Source: Rugamonas violacea (lineage in GTDB: Bacteria; Pseudomonadota; Gammaproteobacteria; Burkholderiales; Burkholderiaceae_D). Taken from it: a stretch of 37,431 nt of DNA. Position 1 is the first letter of the stretch. The number at the start of each line of letters is the position of its first letter. The notes beneath the pieces were generated by a model. It was not told the DNA's origin and made no database searches. It saw only the letters and a program-made list of their open reading frames with translations. Both the position numbers and the translations under genes were made by a program. Below are positions 28,664 through 37,431 of this stretch, piece by piece. The stretch covers positions 1 to 37,431 of the forward strand of contig NZ_JAEMNU010000117.1 in the NCBI RefSeq assembly GCF_016461825.1, given 5' to 3'.

Positions 28664-30324
28664 ACGCCGCCAAACGCAGCCTTGCCGCGCTGGCCTTGTT
28701 CGGCGTAGCCGGTGTGGCGCTGGCCGCCGGCGCCGACCTGGGCCAGGCCGAGCAGCAGCCGACCAACTGGACCGCGATCTCGATGTTCGCCGCCTTCGTC
28801 ATCTTCACGCTGTTCGTCACCAAGTGGGCCGCCAAAAAAACCAAATCGGCATCCGACTTCTACACCGCCGGCGGCGGCATCACCGGCTTCCAGAACGGAC
28901 TGGCCATCGCCGGCGACTACATGTCCGCCGCCTCCTTCCTCGGCATCTCAGCCTCGGTCTTCCTGAACGGCTATGACGGTTTGATCTACGCCATCGGCTT
29001 CCTGGTCGGCTGGCCCATCATCACCTTTTTGATGGCCGAGCGCCTGCGCAACCTGGGCCGCTTCACCTTCGCCGACGTCGCCGCCTACCGCTTCAAACAG
29101 AAGCCGATCCGCATCTTCTCCGCCTCCGGCACGCTGGTCGTGGTGGCCTTCTACCTGATCGCGCAGATGGTCGGCGCCGGCCAGTTGATCAAGCTGCTGT
29201 TCGGCCTGGAGTACTGGATCGCCGTGGTGCTGGTCGGTTCGCTGATGATGATCTACGTGCTGTTCGGCGGCATGACCGCCACCACCTGGGTGCAGATCAT
29301 CAAGGCCGTCATGCTGCTCGGCGGCGCCACCTTCATGGCCTTCGTCGTGCTGGCGCAATTCAATTTCAGCCCCGAGGCGCTGTTCGCCAAATCGGTCGAG
29401 ATCCACGCCAAAAAGGACGCCATCATGGGCCCCGGCACCTTCATCAAGGACCCGATTTCGGCGATTTCCTTCGGCATGGCGCTGATGTTCGGCACCGCCG
29501 GCCTGCCGCACATCCTGATGCGCTTCTTCACCGTGCCGAGCGCCAAAGAGGCGCGCAAGTCGGTGTTCTGGGCCACCACCTGGATCGCCTACTTCTACAT
29601 CCTGACCTTCATCATCGGCTTCGGCGCCATCGTCCTGGTCAGCACCAATCCCGAGTTCAAGGACGCCGCCGGCAAACTCCTCGGCGGTAACAACATGGCG
29701 GCGATCCATCTGGCCAAGGCGGTCGGCGGCAACGTCTTCCTCGGCTTCATCTCGGCGGTCGCCTTCGCCACCATCCTGGCGGTGGTCGCCGGTCTGACCC
29801 TGTCGGGCGCCTCGGCCGTCTCGCACGATCTGTACGCCACCGTGTTCATGAAGGGCAAAGCCAGCGGCGCCAGCGAACTGCGCGTCTCGCGGCTGACCAC
29901 CATCGCCCTCGGCGTCATCGCCGTGGTGCTGGGCATCTCCTTCGAGAAGCAGAACATCGCCTTCATGGTCTCGCTGGCCTTCGCCATCGCCGCCTCGGCC
30001 AACTTCCCGGTGCTGTTCATGTCCGTGCTGTGGAAGGACTGCACCACGCGCGGCGCCACCATCGGCGGTTTCATGGGCCTGACCACGGCCGTGGTGCTGA
30101 CGGTGGTGTCGAAGTCGGTCTGGGTCGACGTGCTGGGCAATCACGACGCGCTGTTCCCCTACGCTTCGCCGGCGCTGTTCTCGATGACGGCGGGCTTCGT
30201 CGGCATCTGGCTGTTCTCCATCCTCGACAAGAGCGACCGCGCCCGCATCGACCGGGCCGGCTACGAGGCGCAGGAGATGCGCTCCGAGACCGGCATCGGC
30301 GCCGCCGGAGCGGCCGCCCACTGA
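28660..30324 (+). CDS. actP: Cation/acetate symporter ActP
   Basis: From ATG 28660 ([15 protein letters not shown]) the product has 554 residues (E. coli ActP 549). It is a sodium:solute symporter family protein with a signal-like first helix and about 13 further membrane segments. The SSS motifs [20 protein letters not shown] (here cited as one 20-residue block), AAYRF and [15 protein letters not shown] are present. It imports acetate and related short-chain carboxylates with a cation. Its place next to prpE rather than acs suggests propionate may be a physiological substrate here (inference). Translation is coupled to the DUF485 gene. Confidence 0.95.
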   Translation: MNAAKRSLAALALFGVAGVALAAGADLGQAEQQPTNWTAISMFAAFVIFTLFVTKWAAKKTKSASDFYTAGGGITGFQNGLAIAGDYMSAASFLGISASVFLNGYDGLIYAIGFLVGWPIITFLMAERLRNLGRFTFADVAAYRFKQKPIRIFSASGTLVVVAFYLIAQMVGAGQLIKLLFGLEYWIAVVLVGSLMMIYVLFGGMTATTWVQIIKAVMLLGGATFMAFVVLAQFNFSPEALFAKSVEIHAKKDAIMGPGTFIKDPISAISFGMALMFGTAGLPHILMRFFTVPSAKEARKSVFWATTWIAYFYILTFIIGFGAIVLVSTNPEFKDAAGKLLGGNNMAAIHLAKAVGGNVFLGFISAVAFATILAVVAGLTLSGASAVSHDLYATVFMKGKASGASELRVSRLTTIALGVIAVVLGISFEKQNIAFMVSLAFAIAASANFPVLFMSVLWKDCTTRGATIGGFMGLTTAVVLTVVSKSVWVDVLGNHDALFPYASPALFSMTAGFVGIWLFSILDKSDRARIDRAGYEAQEMRSETGIGAAGAAAH

Positions 30325-30346
30325 GCTAAATAGCAAGGTGATATCT

Positions 30347-30381
30347 ACGACAATGCCCGCCCGCCGGGCATTGTCGTTTTT
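30347..30381 (+). terminator. Intrinsic terminator of actP
   Basis: ACGACAATGCCCG / CGGGCATTGTCGT, a perfect 13-base stem with a 5-base loop, then a T run. Confidence 0.94.
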
Positions 30382-30506
30382 GGAGGCGATTTAGAGCCGC
30401 GCGTCAGCCGGCAAAATGGTCAAACGGCGGCAATGTGGTTTATGATCTTCCCACCACGATGCCGCGATGCGAGGGCAACGTTTTTCCTTATGGCGCCCTG
30501 GTGTAG

Positions 30507-33500
30507 ATGAATCGAGTCTCGACGAACCCTGATTTTGTAGCCGACGCCCTGCAGTTGATCGGACTGCCCGCCTGCGCCTGCGACGCCGGCGGCCTGGTCG
30601 TCGCCGCCAACACGGAACTGCGCTCGCTGATCGGCTTCGACGCTTGCGGCCACGCCTTGGCCGAGCTGTTCGCCCGCCATGTGCGGGGCGACAGCGTGGT
30701 CCAGCTCGACACCGTGCTCGGCGCCCACGGCGCCGGTCCGGCCGAGCAGCGCTGGAGCAGCTGCCTGGGCTGCGCCAGCGGCCAGTACGTCGCCGTGCAG
30801 GTGTGGGCCAAGCCGCTGCCCGGCGACGAGGCCGAGGGCGCCACCATCGTCTTCAGCGACATCAGCAGCGTGCAGCGCGACCAGCGCGCGCTGCGCAAGA
30901 CGCTGCTCGAACAGCAGGCCATCCTCGACAACGCCGCCGTCGGCATCCTGTTCAGCAAGGCCGGCCGCATCCAGGAATGCAATCTGCGTTTCGCCGAGAT
31001 GTTCGGCTTCGCCCGCCACGAGCTGGAGGGCGGACCGACCATGGTGGTCTACCCGTCCGAGGAGGCGTTCGCCGAGCTGGGCCGCGAGGCCACGCCGCCG
31101 CTGTCGCAGGGGCAGTCCTTCGTCAAGGAGGCGCAGCTGCTGCGCAAGGACGGCAGCCTGTTCTGGGGCCGCCTGTACGGCCGCGCCATCGACCCGTCCA
31201 ACACCGCCGAGGGCACGGTGTGGATCATCGAGGACATCAACGAGCACCGCTGCGACGAGGAGCGGCTGCGCCGCGCGCTGCTGGAGATGCAGGCGGTGAT
31301 GGACAGCGCGCCGCTGGCCATCGGCTTCCAGCGCGACGACCGCATCCTGCGCTACAACCGCCGCTTCGGCGAGTTCTTCGGCTTCGCCGGCGAGGAGGGC
31401 ATCGGCCAGCTGACCGCCACGTTGTATCCATCGGCCGAGGCCTTCCGCGCCGTGGTGCGCCGCGCCGCGCCGCTGCTGGCGCGCGGCTTGCCCTACCAGG
31501 CCGAGATGGAGATGCGGCGGCAGGACGGCTCGACCTTCTGGGCGCACGCCTTCGGCTACATGATCAACCCCGGCCGCAGCCAGCAGGACACCATCTGGAT
31601 CTTCGACGACCGCAGTGCGCAGAAAAGCGCCGAGGAGGCCACCAAGCAGCTGCTGCTGGAGCAGAAGGCGATCCTCGACAACGCCTCGGTCGGCATCCTG
31701 TTCAGCAGGGCGCAGCTGATGTTGAGCTGTAATCCACGGCTGGCCGAGATGTTCGGCTACGAGCGCGGCGAGCTGATCGGCCGGCCCGCCGCCACCGTCT
31801 TCCCCTCGCCCGAGGTGTACGAGGAATTCGGCCGCGAGGCCGCGCCGTTGCTCGGCAACGGCATGCCGTTCGAAAAGCCGGAGTACCAGTTCAAGCGCAA
31901 GGACGGCACGCTGATCTGGTGCCGCGTGCGCGCCAAGGCGGTCGACGACGCGCACAGCGACGGCGGCACCATCTGGATCCTGGAGGACGTCAGCCAGACG
32001 CGGCAGACGCAGATGGAGGTCGAGGCGATCATGACCAACGCCTCGGTCAGCATCCTGTTCACCAAGAACCGCCTCATCACGCGCTACAACCGGGGCTTTG
32101 GCGAGATGTTCCGCTACCAGGGCGACGAGGGCCTGGGCCTGCCGGGACGCTCGCTGTACATCTCGCAGGAGTCCTACGAGCAGCTGGGCGCGGCGGCCTA
32201 TCCGCACCTGTCGCTGGGGCGGCCGTTCCAGACCGAGATCGAGATGCAGCGCCAGGACGGCAGCCGTCTGTGGGCGCAGCTGATCGGCTACGTGGTCAAT
32301 CCGGCCGATCCGACCCAGGGCACCATCTGGATCATCGAGGACCGCACCGAGCAGAAGGCGGCCGAGGAGTCGCTGCGCAACGCGCTGCTGGAGAACCAGG
32401 CCATCCTCGACAGCGCGGTGCTGGGCATCTCGGTGGTCGAGGGCGGCTACAACCTGCGCTGCAACGCCAAGATGGAGGAGCTGTTCGGCTACGCCGCGGG
32501 CGAGATGAACATGCTCAGCGTGCAGGCCTTCTACGCCGACCGCGACGCCTGGCAGCGCGCCCGTGGCGAGACGGCCGGCGACTTCCATGCCGGCCGCGTC
32601 AACATGTCCGAGCACCAGCTGGTGCGCAAGGACGGCAGCAGCTTCTGGGCGCGCCTGTCGGGCCGGCCGTTCGACCTGAGCCAGCCGCACGGACGCTCGG
32701 TCTGGCTGGTCGACGACGTGACGGCGCGGCGCGAGGCGGCCGAGGCGGTCAGCCGCGCGCGCGACGAGTTGGAGGTGCGCGTGCTCGAACGCACCGCCGA
32801 GCTGGCCGGCGCCAACGCCCTGCTGCAGGGCGAGATCGTCGAACGGCGCCAGGCCGAGGCGCGGGTCCACCACATGGCCTACCACGACAGCCTGACCGGC
32901 CTGCCCAACCGCGCGCTGCTGTCGGACCGGCTCGACCGCGCCATGCTGGCGGCGCAGCGTTCGCAGCGCCGGCTGGCGGTGATGTTCATCGACCTGGACC
33001 GCTTCAAGACCATCAACGACTCGCTCGGCCACATGACCGGCGACCAGTTGCTCAAGGAGGTCGCCGGCCGGCTGTGCCGCGCGGTGCGCGCCAGCGACAC
33101 CGTGGCGCGCTTGGGCGGCGACGAGTTCGTCGTGCTGGTGCCGGGCATCCGCAACGTCGACGAGTCGAGCCAGGTGGCCGAGAAGATCATCGACGCGCTG
33201 GCCGCCGCCTTCCCGCTGGAGGGCCGCGCGCTGCACATCACGCCGTCGATCGGCATCTGCGTCTATCCGGACGACGGCGCCGACGTCGAGACGTTGATGC
33301 GCCACGCCGACGCCGCCATGTACCACGCCAAGGCCAGCGGCCGCAACAACTACCAGTTCTTCCATCAAAGTATGAACCAGGCGGCGGCCCAGCATTTCGA
33401 GCTGGAGAGCAGCCTGCGCGGCGCGCTGGCGAACCAGGAGTTCGAGCTGCACTTCCAGCCGATCATGGACATCGGCACGCGCCGCCTGCATGCGATGGAG

Positions 33501-34157
33501 GTGCTGCTGCGCTGGCGCCGGGCGGACGGCATGTTGGTCATGCCCGACAGCTTCATCCCCATCATCGAGGAGAACGGCCAGATCGTGCCGATCGGCGAAT
33601 GGGTGATCCGCGCCGCCTGCGCGCAGAGCATGGCGTGGATGCGGCAGGGGCTGGCGCCGGTGCCGCTGGCGGTCAATTTGTCGCCGCGCCAGTTCATGCA
33701 TCGCGGCTTGATCGAGTCGATCCGCCGCACCCTCGACGAGACCGGCATCGATCCGGCGCTGCTTGAGTTCGAGATCACCGAGACGGCGCTGATGCAGCAC
33801 GGCGAGCAGACCTTGGACATTCTCGGCCAGATCAACAGCATGGGCATCCGCCTGTCGATCGACGACTTCGGCACCGGCTATTCCAGCCTGGCCTACCTGA
33901 AGCGCTTCCCGGTCAAGAAGATCAAGATCGACCGCGCCTTCGTCAAGGAGTTGGAGCAGAGCGCCGAGGACCGCGCCATCGTGGCGGCGATCATCGCGCT
34001 GTCGCACAGCCTGCAGCTGTCGGTGGTGGCGGAGGGCGTCGAGACCGAGGGCCAGTACGCCCTGTTGCAGCGCGAGGGCTGCCAATACGCCCAGGGCTAT
34101 CTGTTCTCGCAGCCGGTGTCGCACAGCGCCGCGCAGCTGCTGCTGCCACGGCGCTGA
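30507..34157 (+). CDS. Multi-PAS GGDEF-EAL protein (c-di-GMP turnover)
   Basis: The 1216-residue protein has no membrane segment. Six PAS-like units span residues 1-745, starting near 10, 136, 261, 386, 509 and 630. From the second on each begins with an (E/M)QAI(L/M)D(N/S)A-like helix and ends with a (T/S)xWIxED strand. A coiled coil (about 745-790, VLERTAELAGANALLQGE) leads to the GGDEF domain (about 792-950) with active GGDEF at 870-874 and inhibitory RxxD site RASD five residues upstream. The EAL domain (about 965-1216) has EVLLR in place of EALLR (Glu998 kept), NLSPRQF, ITETALM, DDFGTGYSSL and KIKIDRAFV, so the metal ligands are intact. It can both make and degrade c-di-GMP. No strong ribosome site precedes ATG 30507. 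Confidence 0.95.
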   Translation: MNRVSTNPDFVADALQLIGLPACACDAGGLVVAANTELRSLIGFDACGHALAELFARHVRGDSVVQLDTVLGAHGAGPAEQRWSSCLGCASGQYVAVQVWAKPLPGDEAEGATIVFSDISSVQRDQRALRKTLLEQQAILDNAAVGILFSKAGRIQECNLRFAEMFGFARHELEGGPTMVVYPSEEAFAELGREATPPLSQGQSFVKEAQLLRKDGSLFWGRLYGRAIDPSNTAEGTVWIIEDINEHRCDEERLRRALLEMQAVMDSAPLAIGFQRDDRILRYNRRFGEFFGFAGEEGIGQLTATLYPSAEAFRAVVRRAAPLLARGLPYQAEMEMRRQDGSTFWAHAFGYMINPGRSQQDTIWIFDDRSAQKSAEEATKQLLLEQKAILDNASVGILFSRAQLMLSCNPRLAEMFGYERGELIGRPAATVFPSPEVYEEFGREAAPLLGNGMPFEKPEYQFKRKDGTLIWCRVRAKAVDDAHSDGGTIWILEDVSQTRQTQMEVEAIMTNASVSILFTKNRLITRYNRGFGEMFRYQGDEGLGLPGRSLYISQESYEQLGAAAYPHLSLGRPFQTEIEMQRQDGSRLWAQLIGYVVNPADPTQGTIWIIEDRTEQKAAEESLRNALLENQAILDSAVLGISVVEGGYNLRCNAKMEELFGYAAGEMNMLSVQAFYADRDAWQRARGETAGDFHAGRVNMSEHQLVRKDGSSFWARLSGRPFDLSQPHGRSVWLVDDVTARREAAEAVSRARDELEVRVLERTAELAGANALLQGEIVERRQAEARVHHMAYHDSLTGLPNRALLSDRLDRAMLAAQRSQRRLAVMFIDLDRFKTINDSLGHMTGDQLLKEVAGRLCRAVRASDTVARLGGDEFVVLVPGIRNVDESSQVAEKIIDALAAAFPLEGRALHITPSIGICVYPDDGADVETLMRHADAAMYHAKASGRNNYQFFHQSMNQAAAQHFELESSLRGALANQEFELHFQPIMDIGTRRLHAMEVLLRWRRADGMLVMPDSFIPIIEENGQIVPIGEWVIRAACAQSMAWMRQGLAPVPLAVNLSPRQFMHRGLIESIRRTLDETGIDPALLEFEITETALMQHGEQTLDILGQINSMGIRLSIDDFGTGYSSLAYLKRFPVKKIKIDRAFVKELEQSAEDRAIVAAIIALSHSLQLSVVAEGVETEGQYALLQREGCQYAQGYLFSQPVSHSAAQLLLPRR

Positions 34158-34186
34158 CGGGCGCGCGGCAAGGGCGCGCCCGTTTT
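34157..34186 (+). terminator. Intrinsic terminator of the PAS-GGDEF-EAL gene
   Basis: ACGGGCGCGC / GCGCGCCCGT with a 7-base loop and TTTT. It begins on the last base of the stop codon. Confidence 0.85.
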
Positions 34187-34222
34187 CACTTATATCTCAA
34201 CGATGACTGCGGACGTCAACGC

Positions 34223-35632
34223 TTACTGCTGGCTCCAGGCGTCGCGCCAGTTGCTGCCAACACCGGGTTCGAAGTGTGTCGCCTGCGGGCTCCACTGCAC
34301 GCAGTAGCCGTTGTAGGGGAAGGGCTTGCAGACGTAGACCTTGCCGTCCTTCGGTTGCAGCACGCGGCTGCCCGCCTTGTAGCTGGTCAGGCCGGCCGGG
34401 AAGGTGAAGTCGTAGGCGCCCGGCTTGCCTTGCTCGCTCAGGTTGATGACGAAGGTCTTCTGCAGCAGCGTGCCGCCCGACAGCGTCGCCTTCAGCACCA
34501 ACTGGTGCGGACCGGCCTTCGGCTGGTTCAGCGCCAGCGCGAACGGCGCGCTGTTGTTGTTCAGCGCCGCCGAGGCGAAGCCCTTGGCCACGCCGGCGCC
34601 GTCGTACAGATAGGCGCCCAATTCCATCTCGGCGTTGGCGCTGACGCTGAAGTCGATGCTCAACTGGCCGTTCTTGATGACGTAGGCGGTTTTCAGGTCG
34701 GCGACGCTGAAGTCGCTCACCGACGGCGGCGTCTCCTTGTTGACCTGCACCTCGACCCGCGTCAGATTGCTGCCGGCCTTGGCGTAGACGGTGTTCTGGC
34801 CGTAGACCGGATTGACGACGCCGTTCTGGCCGATCTGGCCGGCGCGCAGCAGCGGCTGTTCGGCGTTGATGCGGCTGGCCAGCAGGTGCGACCAGTTGTT
34901 GCGCTGGCCGTCGGCGGCGCTGGCGATGAGCACCTTGGTTTGCAGCTCCGGGCGCTCGCCGGCGGCGTCGAACACGCGGCTGGCCACGCTGTCGCCGATG
35001 TTCAGGTCGAGCGAGGGGTAGATGGTGCCGGCCTGGCTCCATTGCGGCGGCGGCGTGGCGCCGTCCTTGAACATCACGTCGACCAGGTTGTAGAAGCTGT
35101 TGGGTGTGTCGCCGATCTCCCACACGCCGAGGATCACTTGGTAGCCGCTGCGCGGCGGCACCGTGCAGTTGTGGCTGACCTGCTTGGGCGGTTGGCGCAT
35201 GCCGCCGTCGACGACGCAGAACGGTGTGAGGTCGAAGGCGGCGCGGCCCAGTTTTTGGTTCGGGTTCCAGTCGGCGCGGGTGATGTAGTAGCGCCAGTTG
35301 CGGGTGGCGTGGTTGGCGGTGAACTGCCAGCGGAAGACGTTGGCGCCGGCCTTCAGTTCGCGCTTGGTCCAGCGGCTGCTGGTCTGCTCATTGAGTTCGC
35401 CGAACTGGGCCAGGCCGGCGCTGGCCAGCACCTCGTCGGCCGGGCCGCGCGCCGGGAAGCCGGACGGTCCCTCGACGCTTTGCGGTTCCCACTGGATGGC
35501 GCCGCAGTTGCCGTTGCCGCCTTGTTTGCACAGCAGGTTGCGCGATTCGGGTTGCTCGATGTAGCCGTGGGCGGACACGCCGGCGCTGGCCAGCAGGGTG
35601 CAGCCCGCGGCGATTTTGGTGAAATGATGCAC
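34223..35632 (-). CDS. gbpA: GbpA-like chitin-active lytic polysaccharide monooxygenase, copy 1
   Basis: The 469-residue secreted protein starts at GTG 35632 (V-HHFTKIAAGC), after GAGGAAAACCGAC. The signal peptide is cut so that His22 (SA-HGYI) becomes N-terminal. His22 and His108 (TANHATRNW) form the copper histidine brace of AA10 LPMOs, which oxidatively cut chitin. Domains: AA10 (22-about 200; CGAIQWEPQSVEGPSGFP and DAFDLxPFCV-like blocks as in Vibrio GbpA), GbpA domain 2 (about 205-305), a third domain (about 305-410) and a C-terminal chitin-binding module of CBM5/12 or CBM73 type (411-469, VYVCKPFPYNGYCVQW). In Vibrio, GbpA also aids attachment. The paralogue follows upstream at 35794. 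Confidence 0.95.
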   Translation of the reverse strand: MHHFTKIAAGCTLLASAGVSAHGYIEQPESRNLLCKQGGNGNCGAIQWEPQSVEGPSGFPARGPADEVLASAGLAQFGELNEQTSSRWTKRELKAGANVFRWQFTANHATRNWRYYITRADWNPNQKLGRAAFDLTPFCVVDGGMRQPPKQVSHNCTVPPRSGYQVILGVWEIGDTPNSFYNLVDVMFKDGATPPPQWSQAGTIYPSLDLNIGDSVASRVFDAAGERPELQTKVLIASAADGQRNNWSHLLASRINAEQPLLRAGQIGQNGVVNPVYGQNTVYAKAGSNLTRVEVQVNKETPPSVSDFSVADLKTAYVIKNGQLSIDFSVSANAEMELGAYLYDGAGVAKGFASAALNNNSAPFALALNQPKAGPHQLVLKATLSGGTLLQKTFVINLSEQGKPGAYDFTFPAGLTSYKAGSRVLQPKDGKVYVCKPFPYNGYCVQWSPQATHFEPGVGSNWRDAWSQQ

Positions 35633-35793
35633 GTCGGTTTTCCTCTAGAACTTGTGGTGGATGGAGTATCCGCGCGGCGGCGGTGCGGGCCGGGGATGGC
35701 CGCTTGGCGTTCCCGTTATGCCCGCACCGCGCCGTCAGACGCGGCATTGTATTGCGCACCACAAAAGAGGGCTGTTCCGCTTGCCCGTCGTCC

Positions 35794-37206
35794 CTATTGA
35801 GCGTTCCAGGCGTCCTGCCAGTTGCTACCCACGCCGGGTTCGTAGTAGGTCGAGTTGGCGCTCCACTGGAGGCAGTAGCCGCTGTACGGGAAGGGTTTGC
35901 AGACATACACCTTGCCGTTCTTCGGTTGCAGCACACGCGTGCCGGCCTTGTAGCTGCCCAGGTTGGCCGGGAAGACGTAGTCGTAGGCGGCCGGTCCGCT
36001 GTCCTCGCTCAGGCTGATGTTGAAGGTTTTCTGCAGCACCGCGCCGCTGCCCTTGACGACGGCCTTGAGCACCATCTGGTGCGCGCCCGCCTTGGGCTGG
36101 TTCAGCGCCACCGCCAGCGGCGCGCTGTTGTTGTTCAGCGTGGCCGTGGCGTAGCCCTTGGCCAGGCCGGCGCCGTCGTACAGATAGGCGCTCAGGTCCA
36201 TTTCGGCGTTGGCGCTGACGCTGAAGTCGATGCTCAACTGGCCGTTCTTGATGACGTAGGCGGTCTTCAGGTCGCTGACGCTGAAGTCGGCGGCCGGCGG
36301 CGGAGTCTCTTTGTTGACCTGCACCTCGACCCGCGTCAGGTTGCTGCCGGCCTTGGCGTAGATGGTGTTCTGGCCGTAGACGGGGTTGATGGCGCCGGCC
36401 TGGTCGAGTTGGCCGGCGCGCAGCAGCGGCTGTTCGGCGTTGATGCGGCTGGCCAGCAGGTACGACCAGTTGTTGCGCTGGCCGTCGGCGGCGTTGGCGA
36501 TGACCACCTTGGTTTGCAGCTCGGGATGCTCGCCGGCGGCGTCGAACACGCGGCTGGCCACGCTGTCGCCGATGTTCAGGTCGAGCGAGGGGTAGATGAC
36601 GCCGGCCTGGCTCCATTGTGGCGGCGGGGTGCCGCCGTCCTTGAACAGCACGTCGACCAGGTTGTAGAAGCTGTTGGGGGTGTCGCCGATCTCCCACACG
36701 CCGAGGATCAGGTGGTAGCCGGTGCGCGGTGGCACCGTGCAGTTGTGGCTGACCTGTTTGGGCGGTTGCTGCATGGCGCCGTCGATGACGCAGAAGGGGG
36801 TGAGGTCGAAGGCGGCGCGGCTGAGTTTTTGGTTCGGGTTCCAGTCGGCGCGGGTGAGGTAGTAGCGCCAGTTGCGCGTGGCGTGGTTGGCGGTGAACAC
36901 CCAGTTGAAGACGTTGGCGCCGGCCTTCAGTTCGCGCTTGCTCCAGCGGCTGCTGGTCTGTTCATTGAGTTCGCCGAACTGGGCCAGGCCGGCGCCGGCC
37001 AACACGCCGTCGGCCGGACCGCCGGCGGGGAAGCCGGACGGTCCCTCCAGGCTTTGCGGCTCCCATTGGATGGCGCCGCAATTGCTGTTGCCGCCCTGCT
37101 GACACAGCAGGTTGCGGGACTCGGGCAGGCTGATGTAACCGTGGGCGGATACGCTGGCGCTGGCCAGCATGGCGCAGCTGGCTGCGATCTTGGTGAAGTT
37201 GTTCAC
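35794..37206 (-). CDS. gbpA: GbpA-like chitin-active lytic polysaccharide monooxygenase, copy 2
   Basis: From GTG 37206 (V-NNFTKIAASC), with GAGGAA just upstream as in copy 1, the product has 470 residues. An upstream in-frame TTG at 37224 would read through that ribosome site. The mature N-terminus is SA-HGYI, and the TANHATRNW His is kept, so the copper site is complete. The same domain order as copy 1 applies: AA10, GbpA domain 2, third domain, chitin-binding module (VYVCKPFPYSGYCLQW). The AA10 and second domains are nearly identical to copy 1; signal peptide, third domain and binding module differ more. It lies 161 bases upstream of copy 1 without a visible terminator between, so both may share a transcript. 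The upstream 225 bases turn AT-rich near the window end. Confidence 0.95.
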   Translation of the reverse strand: MNNFTKIAASCAMLASASVSAHGYISLPESRNLLCQQGGNSNCGAIQWEPQSLEGPSGFPAGGPADGVLAGAGLAQFGELNEQTSSRWSKRELKAGANVFNWVFTANHATRNWRYYLTRADWNPNQKLSRAAFDLTPFCVIDGAMQQPPKQVSHNCTVPPRTGYHLILGVWEIGDTPNSFYNLVDVLFKDGGTPPPQWSQAGVIYPSLDLNIGDSVASRVFDAAGEHPELQTKVVIANAADGQRNNWSYLLASRINAEQPLLRAGQLDQAGAINPVYGQNTIYAKAGSNLTRVEVQVNKETPPPAADFSVSDLKTAYVIKNGQLSIDFSVSANAEMDLSAYLYDGAGLAKGYATATLNNNSAPLAVALNQPKAGAHQMVLKAVVKGSGAVLQKTFNISLSEDSGPAAYDYVFPANLGSYKAGTRVLQPKNGKVYVCKPFPYSGYCLQWSANSTYYEPGVGSNWQDAWNAQ

Positions 37207-37431
37207 GTCGGTCTTCCTCTTCAACTAGCGGGGGATGGATACATCCGCGCAGCGGCCACGGAGGTCCGCGGTGGATGCCTGTTCGGCGCCCGTTCTGTCC
37301 GCGCCATTGTGCAGAATACTGCATCGTTTGGCGCGCCACTAGCCTGAATTTTTCATAAAAAAGGGCAAGAATGTCGTAAGTGATTGATAAAATGTGAGTT
37401 ATCTAGAAACACAGTCAATCAACACGAACGC
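37207..37431. other. Upstream region of gbpA copy 2
   Basis: The first 100 bases resemble the leader of copy 1 (GGATGGA..ATCCGCGC and GGCG-rich blocks). From about 37345 it is AT-rich and probably carries the promoter; no convincing -35/-10 pair was found. Confidence 0.45.

Noticed and set aside
30420..34124. Very long open frame on the minus strand opposite the PAS-GGDEF-EAL gene
   Set aside because: It mirrors the codon bias of a GC-rich gene (His/Gln/Arg/Val-rich, no recognisable domain). The plus-strand reading has a full set of known domains.

Overview
The window looks like a contig from a high-GC betaproteobacterium, most likely of the family Oxalobacteraceae (Massilia, Duganella, Telluria or Janthinobacterium type). 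The grounds are strongly G/C-biased third codon positions, a sigma54-controlled AcnD/PrpF-type 2-methylcitrate operon, a PEP-CTERM protein, T2SS-like pseudopilins, the gene set murJ, rpsT, icd, csp and clpSA, and two secreted GbpA-type chitin-active proteins. The genus is inferred, not shown. The first 17 bases match the 3' end of an Illumina adapter, so position 1 is a contig end rather than native DNA. Layout: 18-1710 holds the tail of one gene and three overlapping prepilin-like genes of a type II secretion/type IV pilus-like system. A 500-base gap with a CCCGG minisatellite and AT-rich leader precedes a PEP-CTERM protein (2213-2689). Next come murJ (minus) and rpsT (plus), diverging from a region with a near-consensus rpsT promoter and a repeat-rich rpsT leader. 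A minus-strand block follows: DUF192 protein, a tiny Ala/Ser/Lys secreted protein, an HD-GYP protein and rluE. Then icd (plus), a cold-shock protein (minus), and clpS-clpA (plus) for N-end-rule proteolysis. A TPR protein and a minus-strand operon (secreted alpha/beta hydrolase, LytS-type kinase, LytTR regulator) lead to a conspicuous AT-rich accessory cassette (about 16400-18150) encoding an unrecognised soluble protein and a four-helix membrane protein. The second half is mainly propionate metabolism. prpR (minus) faces prpB-prpC-acnD-prpF-prpE (plus). The divergent region has a perfect sigma54 -24/-12 element and five helically phased GTTTCA/TGAAAC half-sites. prpE is followed by a DUF485-actP pair, probably for short-chain carboxylate uptake. 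So import, activation to propionyl-CoA and the 2-methylcitrate cycle to pyruvate and succinate lie together. The right end has a 1216-residue six-PAS GGDEF-EAL protein and a tandem duplication of gbpA-like chitin-active lytic monooxygenase genes. Main items for a second look: the AT-rich two-gene cassette and the micro-ORF behind it; the two dispersed GGGGTC palindromes, one inside the prp operon; the cold-shock leader with a hairpin-bridged second start; the prpR/prpB control region; the unassigned terminator-like hairpin between icd and csp; and the tandem PAS array.
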